NCBI RefSeq assembly: GCF_022376445.1
Contig: NW_025954978.1
Span: 62,001-126,000 of the forward strand
DNA from: Fomitopsis serialis
Taxonomy: Eukaryota; Basidiomycota; Agaricomycetes; Polyporales; Fomitopsidaceae
Direction of reading: 5' to 3'
DNA: 64,000 bases
Of this stretch, positions 57,778 to 64,000 are shown in pieces. Made by a program: the position numbers and the translations under genes. The notes below the pieces were generated by a model, which saw only the letters and a list, made by a program, of their open reading frames with translations, searched no databases and was not told where the DNA came from. Each line of letters opens with the position of its first letter. The stretch's first letter is position 1.

Positions 57778-60241
57778 TCAGTCCTCGAAGCCCATCTCGG
57801 CGTCCCGCTTCGCCCTCCGCAGGGCCGCCCTCTCCTGTTCCGGCATACAATACCACCCCTCAACAGAATCCTCAAGCTCCATCTCCCACTTCTCCTCGAG
57901 CTCCAGCTGCTTCTTGGTCTTCTTCGGCGGAGGAGGGCGAGGAGGCGGGGGAGGGGGCGTCCGGCGGTTGGGGTGCAGCGGCGCGATCTTCCGGAGCATG
58001 CTCTTCGACGCCTTGGCGTAGGGCGAGTACGTCGGGCGCGGGGAGGCGAACGGCGAGCCTGGCTGGGAGTTGACTTTCTTGAGGAGCTCGGACATGGGCA
58101 GCTGCGACGACTTCCCGCCGCCGATGGTATAGGAACGGTGGGTGAGAGTAAGTTTGGGGGTGGTGCCTGGAGCGGGCAGGGGCGACTTAAACGGCGCGGT
58201 TACAGCTGAGTAGCTGGAGACTCGAGGTCTTGGATCCTGTTATGGTGGATGTGTTCAGTGTCCGGTGAAACCAATGACGTGCCAGAAGCTTACCCTGCGC
58301 GAGCTCCCAGGCTCATCGTCTTCCTGATCATCGTTCTCCGCCTCCAAAGCCGCAGGTGCAGACTTCCGGCCCTTCGTGGGCTCACGCCGAGGTTTCTTGG
58401 GAGGAGAGCCAGGCTCCTTCTCGCCGTCGTTGTTCTCTTCCTCGTCGGAGTCCATGATGGCCCTCTTCTTGCCTTTGGCCTTGCTCTTGGAGCGCGGAGA
58501 GTTGAGGATAGACTCGCCATCTCGTAGGACAGGTATGGACGGCTTGGGAGCGGGTAGAGGTGTGCTCTGTCGTGCAACCGGCTTGTTCCCTGTCCCAGAC
58601 TCAACCTCGAGGTCGCTGAGAGGCGACAAGTCGTCCTTCGCACCAGCCAGTTCTTCAGAAACCGCGACGTCGGGATCTACAGAGACGCGTCCCTGCACAT
58701 CGTCCGCATTGCGCGCGACATCTCCGGCTGGCTGCGGCGGATCGTTCTTGCCCTTTCTACCCTTCCGTCCTCCCCTAGTCTGCTCAATCACTACTTCCAC
58801 CACCTGCTTCGGCGAACCATCCTTCTTGCCCTTCTTCTTTGGCGGCGCACGCGGCTTCCGCTTCGGCGGCGCGTCACCCGCCCATTCCTCCTCGTCTTCC
58901 TCGTCCGCCGCCGACTTGCGTGACTTGCGCGCGGGCTTCGGCCCCTCGTCGCCCTGCCAGTCGTCCTCGTCTGTAGACTTCTTCCGTTGTCGGGGCTTCG
59001 GCTTTGAGGGTGGGTCTATCGGCCAGTCATCCTCAAAGTCGTCGTCATCTATCACCTTTCGCTTGCCTTTGGCTTTGGCGGACTTGGGGGCGGCGGGTCC
59101 GTCGGAGGCACGTGTGGACGAGGATGTTTCGACGAGCGTGTCGGAGGCATGGACGGATGACGATGAGGAGGATCCTGCGAAGAACGGCGGAGGCGGCGGG
59201 GGCATCGCGAGCCCCGAATCCTCCTTCCGTAGCGCTCCTCGATGTTTAACGCTGCCTCCGTCATCTGAGACGTTTGGTAGCTCAGGCAGTGTTTTACGCT
59301 TGCGCTTCGGGGGACGCGGTGGTGGAGGTAGAGGGGAGGAGAGTGGGGATGAGCCGATTATCGGTCGCGCATTCGCCGGTGTCGATTCCAGCGGGGTAGA
59401 CAGCGGTGGGTCAGATGGGGGTAGCTGGGAACTCAAGTCGGAGGTAGCAATGGGTATGATCGCGGAACTGGTATCGTCCAAGGCGAGGTCGACGGGTATA
59501 TGCGTCTTCTTCGTGCGTTTCTTAGGCGAAGGCAGGTCTCTATCTGCAGCCTTAGCCTTCGGACTTCGTTTCGGAGGTCGTATGTTGAGGTCTTCGTCAG
59601 AGGAGCTGATGTCGATGACATCTGTGTCAATGGGGCGTGCTGGTTGTTTGGCGTTAACCTTCGAGCTGCGCGCGCGTGAGCGCAGCTTCGCTCGCTCGGC
59701 GATGTCGAGAGAAAACTCGTCGAGGTCCTCAGTTGCAGCTGGCGCTGCCGTAGGATCGACCATGGTGGATGAAGTTAAGGGATTGGCGTCTTGCAGGTTC
59801 GTCGGTCTCGTCGCGTCGGATCCGATTGGTGGGGTAGTGGGTGCTGGTGCAGCCGCTTGGCCGTTGGCCTCGTTGGCTGCTGCGACCTTCGCAAGCGCGC
59901 CTTTGTATGCTGGTCGTGGTCTCGGCCGCGCCTTCGGTGCTGTAGGAGCAACAGCAGGCGGTGATTGAGTTGTGTTGGAATTCGGTGCACGGTGATTGAG
60001 GACAGAAGTAGACGCGCTGCTTGAAGCATTGGAATGCTTGTTTGGGGAGCTCCGGCTTGCATGATCTTCTGCTCACGACAAGTGCATCAGCAAGCCTCGC
60101 CCGACGCTTATACTACAGCCTGTACGCACCTTTTGCTGCCTCTCGAGCCTCTGTTTCCATTGTCGATGGTCCTGGTATTCTCAGCGGGGCAAACATCTCC
60201 TCATCCTCACTATCTTGTATAATTTCGTCTTCGAGTCTCAT
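57778..60241 (-). CDS. low-complexity nuclear protein, unknown function
   Basis: Exons 60241-60130, 60068-58294, 58236-57778 give 781 aa. The N-terminus is MRLEDEIIQDSEDEEMF, followed by a long disordered body full of Ser/Pro, Lys-rich and acidic blocks (KRKRKTLPELP, DDDDFEDDWPIDPP, EEDEEEWAGD, PPKKKGKKDG). Repeated Lys/Arg clusters make nuclear localisation likely. The last exon is more ordered and looks conserved: SELLKKVNSQPGSPFASP, RKIAPLHPNRR, a polyproline run, then EGWYCMPEQERAALRRAKRD. The sequence IDISSSDEDL could be a SUMO-interaction-like motif (hydrophobic core plus acidic residues), but this is only suggestive. I do not recognise the family. Confidence 0.65.
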
Positions 60242-60741
60242 TATGCCAGCCGCGGTGCGCTGAGAGTGCAGGTAGAATTGCAAAGGGCGATGGTAGTGTA
60301 ACACAGCAACCTCGAAGTGGTCTGTGGCTCAGTGCACTGACCGTGCGAAGAGTGCGTGTATACTATGGTCACGTGGCCGTGGCTTCATCAACCCCATCAG
60401 AGTGCCTGAGCGTCGAGACTCGATTCACGATCCTCAACGTTCAACCTCCTGAGGCTCAAGCTGTAATACTTATACTGCGTCTGTGGCATCGCACTGAATC
60501 TGAGTCTCTGGTCTGGAGGACTTGGGGCGCTTCACCAGTCGCCCTGCGATCCATATTTCAAAATCTCGAAGCACGTCTCCGTCAGGTAAGTCGACAGCGA
60601 AGCCCGATGCCCAGGAACTCGAGAAGCAATGGGGCTCCCGAGTAGCTCAGTCAGCGCAGCGCTTCCGCATACCTTCAAGTGGTCTTATACCGCTGCAGAG
60701 AACAGGAGAGTTCATCGATCGACCCCCTCACTTTGCAGACC
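60242..60741. other. divergent intergenic region
   Basis: About 500 bp separating two divergently transcribed genes. No additional feature recognised. Confidence 0.35.
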
Positions 60742-61621
60742 ATGTCGCCCCCATTCTCTCAGCCACACATCGAGCCTTCCGCCAAGCGTATCCGTGTGTT
60801 CTTCGCGGGCAAGTATGTCGTAGACACCACACGTGCAAAGCTGGTGTGAGTACAGCAGGTCGACTCACAACGCCCCGTCATAATTGCTTTTCAGATGGCT
60901 GAAGCCGTACTACCCATACTACTTCTTCGACCCTGCGGATGTCCCGGCGCAATTTCTGCAGCCCGCATCCAAATCAGCGGACCGCGAGCAATACGACCTG
61001 ATTGTAGGCACGCGCAATGCGGAATATGCGGTCACGAAGCACCTGCAGGGCGATCTCGCTGGCCTGATGCAGATCGCCTTCGATGCGATGGACGCCTGGT
61101 TCGAGGAGGATGAAGAAGTGTTCGTGTACCCCAAAGACCCGTGCAAGGTTCGCGTGAACTGAGCGTTGCAGCCTGTACTTTACTGATGGTTCCGATGCAA
61201 GCGAGTGGACGTTCTGCAGTCGTCTCGGCACGTACGCGTCGTGGTGAACGGCGTGGAAGTCGCGAACTCCACGAAGCCGCGCTTGCTCTTCGAGACGGGC
61301 ATTGCGGTCCGGACATACATCCCCAAGACCGATTGTCGCATGGATCTACTGAAGCCAACGGATCTCACGACTGTGTGCCCATACAAGGTCAGCTTGCCAT
61401 CTGCGTCCCATGGGTCGTGATGGCTTATTGCCCTTCTCCAGGGTGTTGCAAACTACTACAGCGTGGCACTCTCCACCGGAGAGGTCCTCGACAACCTCGT
61501 CTGGTGGTACCGGGTGCCGCTGGCGGAGTGTGCAGACATCAAAGGCTACGTCGCGTTCTACGACGAGAAAGTGGACACCTACTTCGACGGCGTCCTGCAA
61601 GCGCGACCGGGCCAGAAGTAA
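60742..61621 (+). CDS. tandem-domain DUF427 protein
   Basis: Exons 60742-60845, 60895-61147, 61202-61387, 61442-61621 give 240 aa. Two copies of the DUF427 fold: the first starts AKRIRVFFAGKYVVDTTRAK then VWLKPYYPYYFF; the second is RVVVNGVEVANSTKPRLLFE, YIPKTDCRMDLLKPTD, CPYK/GVANYYSV, NLVWWYRVP and GYVAFYDEKVDTYFDG. The linker reads AMDAWFEEDEEVFVYPKDP. Two-domain members are common in fungi; function has not been established to my knowledge. The exon carrying the second domain's core is 186 nt, as in the single-domain paralog at 38.5 kb, so the two genes share ancestry. All splice phases agree and the protein is intact. Confidence 0.82.
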
Positions 61622-62224
61622 AGCTGCAGACCTGCACCATATCTTGACAATGCTTGAGTGTAAGACGATTCGCGCAGATCTTCCAGCAGCTACTTTGGAC
61701 CTTGTAATATAAGTTCACACGTTGTACAATGTATACTTGACCATCCCAGCGCAGCACCCCCCGTCCGCCGCAGCACCGTCCACTTCGTCTCTTCAAGCTC
61801 TTCACCACTTCGGTAGGCCTTCTGAAACGCCTCACCCTCATGAAAGCCCTCCACCGATGCCCATTGTTTATGTTTGCGTGCCTCGACGACCTTCGCCACT
61901 TCGCCCGGGTATTATCGTAAGTCAGGAGGTAGTTTCACACCTGAGGTGAAGCTCGACGGTTCAATTGATATCGATCCATCGTACGGCATCGTCCAAGTGG
62001 CCTCTATCCATAAGTACACCGATTGTGATGCATGTAGACGTACTAGGACGCATCCACAGCTTACATACGTATTTGAGTAAGTACTGTAGCACCCCAACGC
62101 GGACGTACCAAATGACGTCACGCGTTCGCGCCAGTGCCCAAATCGCGCTCTCTGCAGCTGCGAAGTTCAAATAGGCATCCAAGCTCGAATACATCTTCAA
62201 CCTCGACAGTATCGCAACGCAAGT
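61622..62224. other. intergenic, no feature recognised
   Basis: About 600 bp between two plus-strand genes with only short frames. Confidence 0.35.
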
Positions 62225-63110
62225 ATGCTCGACCTATCCGCCCAAGAAGTCGAACAGCGCTTCGGCGTGCCCGTTCCCATCAAAGCCATGCCCGCACAGC
62301 TCTCCGCGCAGGAAGAGCGGAACGTCTCCACGGTCCTGAAGGTGAGTGTAGTCAACAGCAGCAAGCCCGACGGTCACTGAGAACGTGATTGACGGCAGTA
62401 TATGCGCACCGCATATTCCTACGAGCTCAATTCGGGTAAAAAGAGTGTGCTCGAGTTCTGTGCGCCGGATAACACATTCTCGGCACCGTCGACGTTCCCG
62501 ATGGCGCATACGGTCGATGAATATGCCGAGTAAGTCACACTTACAATTCTACGCAGCGGGCGCGCTGATGTGGTCCTCTGCAGGTCGCACGCAAGTCAGT
62601 CCCATTCCGCCCATGAATGCACGCACCTCTGACGTCGCCTAACCCACAGAGGTCCTGAAGAGCCTGAACGACCTCCACATCATCCAGTTCGACGTCGTCA
62701 TCGCGAAAGAGGACTTCGTCTCCCTGCGCTACACCGCGGAGGGCACCCATACTGGCGAACCTCACGGCGGGGTCGAGCCCCACGGGCAACATGCGCAGTG
62801 GACGGCCCAGGGGTCGTTCATCATGGTGAGTCCGTCGCGACCTACGCGAGTTTGGGAGAGAGACGTTGAGCCACGGGTGTGTACCGTAGGAAGGTGGGAA
62901 GATTAAACATTGGTGGAAGGGTGAGTGCAGGCGTGCCGTCATCATGTCGTCGTTCCGTGAGCTGACCGGTATGTGATCGTCCGAAGACTGGGACAAGATG
63001 AGAAGTGGGTTGATCGCGATTCTGATATGTTGAGGGCTTGCTAATCGTATCGTCTTGCAGTGTGGAAAGGCCTGGGATGGGTGAAGCCCACTGACGCCGA
63101 GTTCATCTAA
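62225..63110 (+). CDS. SnoaL-like (NTF2-fold) protein with an 11-nt microexon
   Basis: Seven exons: 62225-62341, 62399-62529, 62584-62594 (11 nt), 62650-62825, 62890-62920 (31 nt), 62987-63004 (18 nt), 63061-63110; 177 aa. The joined protein contains DEYAESHAKVLKSLNDLHII and QFDVVIAKEDFVSLRYTAEG, then THTGEPHGG, QWTAQGSFIM and EGGKIKHWWKDWDKM, ending MWKGLGWVKPTDAEFI. This is the pattern of small SnoaL-like ester/polyketide-cyclase relatives widespread in fungi; most have no known substrate. The 11-nt exon is needed: without it the phase after DEYA does not match, and with it the family sequence EYAESHA is restored. The start at 62225 is the first ATG of the open exon; an upstream exon cannot be excluded. 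Confidence 0.75.
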
Positions 63111-63143
63111 ACACAGGGCGTACTTCTGGAGGAACCACTGCAG

Positions 63144-63450
63144 CTACAGGACCAGTGTCCATACAGCGTAGCCGCATTGAAACACAACCCAATTCGCAGC
63201 GATGATGTCTTCTGCCTTCGTCGTGGTGTTCGGTGCAGGCTTGTCAACAACTTGGCGCGCGGTCCGGGGAGCTCGCGAGGAGCACCGCCGCGATAGGCAT
63301 GGGCGAACGGAAGCATCCACAAGGCACCTCCTGCTGACGTGGTGTGAGAATGCACTTACGGACGCCAAGTCGAATGTAGCACCGGGGCCGGCGGCTTCGC
63401 TGGGCCAGCTGCCTCAAAGAGAATGCGCGGGCAGCAACGCCCATACAAGC
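63144..63450 (-). CDS. possible small mitochondrial protein, structure unresolved
   Basis: One minus-strand frame ends AANWVVFQCGYAVWTLVL-stop at 63144, like a single C-terminal transmembrane helix, preceded by an Arg/Ser/Cys-rich, acid-poor stretch. Further upstream, MGVAARAFSLRQLAQRSRR (ATG at 63444) looks like a mitochondrial presequence followed by a GTAAGT donor at about 63357. The two cannot be joined in phase with the obvious acceptor, so this is only a candidate. Confidence 0.3.
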
Positions 63451-63885
63451 TTGATTGAGTTCGTCATGTTACGGTTACGAACAGAGACTGAACAATGCAC
63501 AGCAAAGAAGCAGCGGGTCCGGACACACAGGTGCAAACGAGGCGAGCTTGAGAGAGTTGCAGTCCATGTTTAGCTTGCGCCCGGCTGCTGACAAAAGCCC
63601 GCTCCCACTGAGGCTTTGCAAGCAGCCTGAAGTCGCTGAGCGAGCGGAGTGTTTCGAGGGCAGCCCAGACGTAGCCCCGCCTTCCCGCACGGCCGACGGG
63701 GAGGGGCGATTCTGAGCTCGAGCAGGCCGGCCTGCGGGAAGCAGAGGCGGAGACCGAGGCAGGAGGCGGGGGTGTTGTTAATGGGCGCCTCGCGGGTGCG
63801 CGCCCGATCTGTCACATGACGGGCATCGGTGAGGTGCTCACCCAAGCCGGTGACCAATCTCAGGAGCGAGCGTTAGTAAAGACTG

Positions 63886-63891
63886 TATATA
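63886..63891 (+). promoter_or_regulatory. TATA-like element near the right edge
   Basis: TATATA followed by a CT-rich leader (about 63897-63930). It may belong to a plus-strand gene that starts beyond the window. Confidence 0.3.
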
Positions 63892-64000
63892 CCTCCACGC
63901 TTATCCCCCTCTCTGGTCTTCTACCACGCCGCTCGTTAACGACGCCTCTGCACGCGCACCCGCTGCTTCGGTCGCGCACCATAGCGCCCAAATCCCGCTT

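Noticed and set aside
58376..59968. A 530-codon open frame antisense to the low-complexity nuclear gene
   Set aside because: It mirrors the Ser/Pro/Lys-rich repeats of the minus-strand gene, has no splice logic, and its composition (Ser/Gly/Arg runs) is what the complement of that gene would give.

Overview
The window looks like nuclear DNA of an agaricomycete basidiomycete (mushroom or polypore type; the exact order is not certain). Almost every gene is split by canonical GT-AG introns of about 45-65 nt, coding DNA is GC-rich, genes lie close together on both strands, and the recognisable products are fungal (CSC1, BSD2, VMA9, ENV7/STK16, CYP51, mitochondrial DSS1). I worked out exon joins by hand, by requiring frame continuity and family-typical protein sequence across each intron. 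Where the join fails, I say so.

Layout. 0.65-3.1 kb: an extended-SDR aldehyde/ketone reductase (copy A) with a 1.26-kb TA-flanked inverted-repeat transposon in its first intron. 4.1-6.0 kb: trehalose-6-phosphate synthase. 6.5-12.7 kb: a gene graveyard holding three copies of one F-box-like family, each broken in a different way, with a decayed retroelement fragment and a G-rich degenerate minisatellite between two of them. 13.8-20.0 kb: a membrane-anchored coiled-coil protein, an ABHD11-type hydrolase and the RFC clamp-loader subunit Rfc5/RFC3. 20.3-25.5 kb: three more reductase paralogs (B, C, D) in tandem on the minus strand. 25.9-38 kb is housekeeping: ribosomal P0, a large probably mitochondrial helical-repeat protein, V-ATPase subunit e, the small-RNA methyltransferase HEN1, a ZC3HC1/Pml39-like nuclear basket protein and BSD2. 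38.3-42.6 kb is accessory: a relic and a short copy of a DUF427 gene, then an aldo-keto reductase pseudogene. 43.1-45.1 kb: CYP51 (ERG11), with gene-free sequence on both sides. 46.8-63.1 kb: mitochondrial RNB exoribonuclease, a nucleolar-type acidic/basic protein, the ENV7/STK16 kinase, a CSC1/OSCA channel, a low-complexity nuclear protein, a full tandem-DUF427 gene and a SnoaL-like protein.

The genes mostly act independently (sterol synthesis, trehalose, DNA replication, translation, vacuole acidification, mitochondrial RNA turnover), so I do not see a biosynthetic cluster. The parts most worth attention are the HEN1 homolog with a C-terminal tail rich in Gly-Trp/Trp-Gly pairs that resembles an Argonaute-binding hook, the transposon sitting exactly on a splice donor, and the reductase family with an almost invariant exon architecture.
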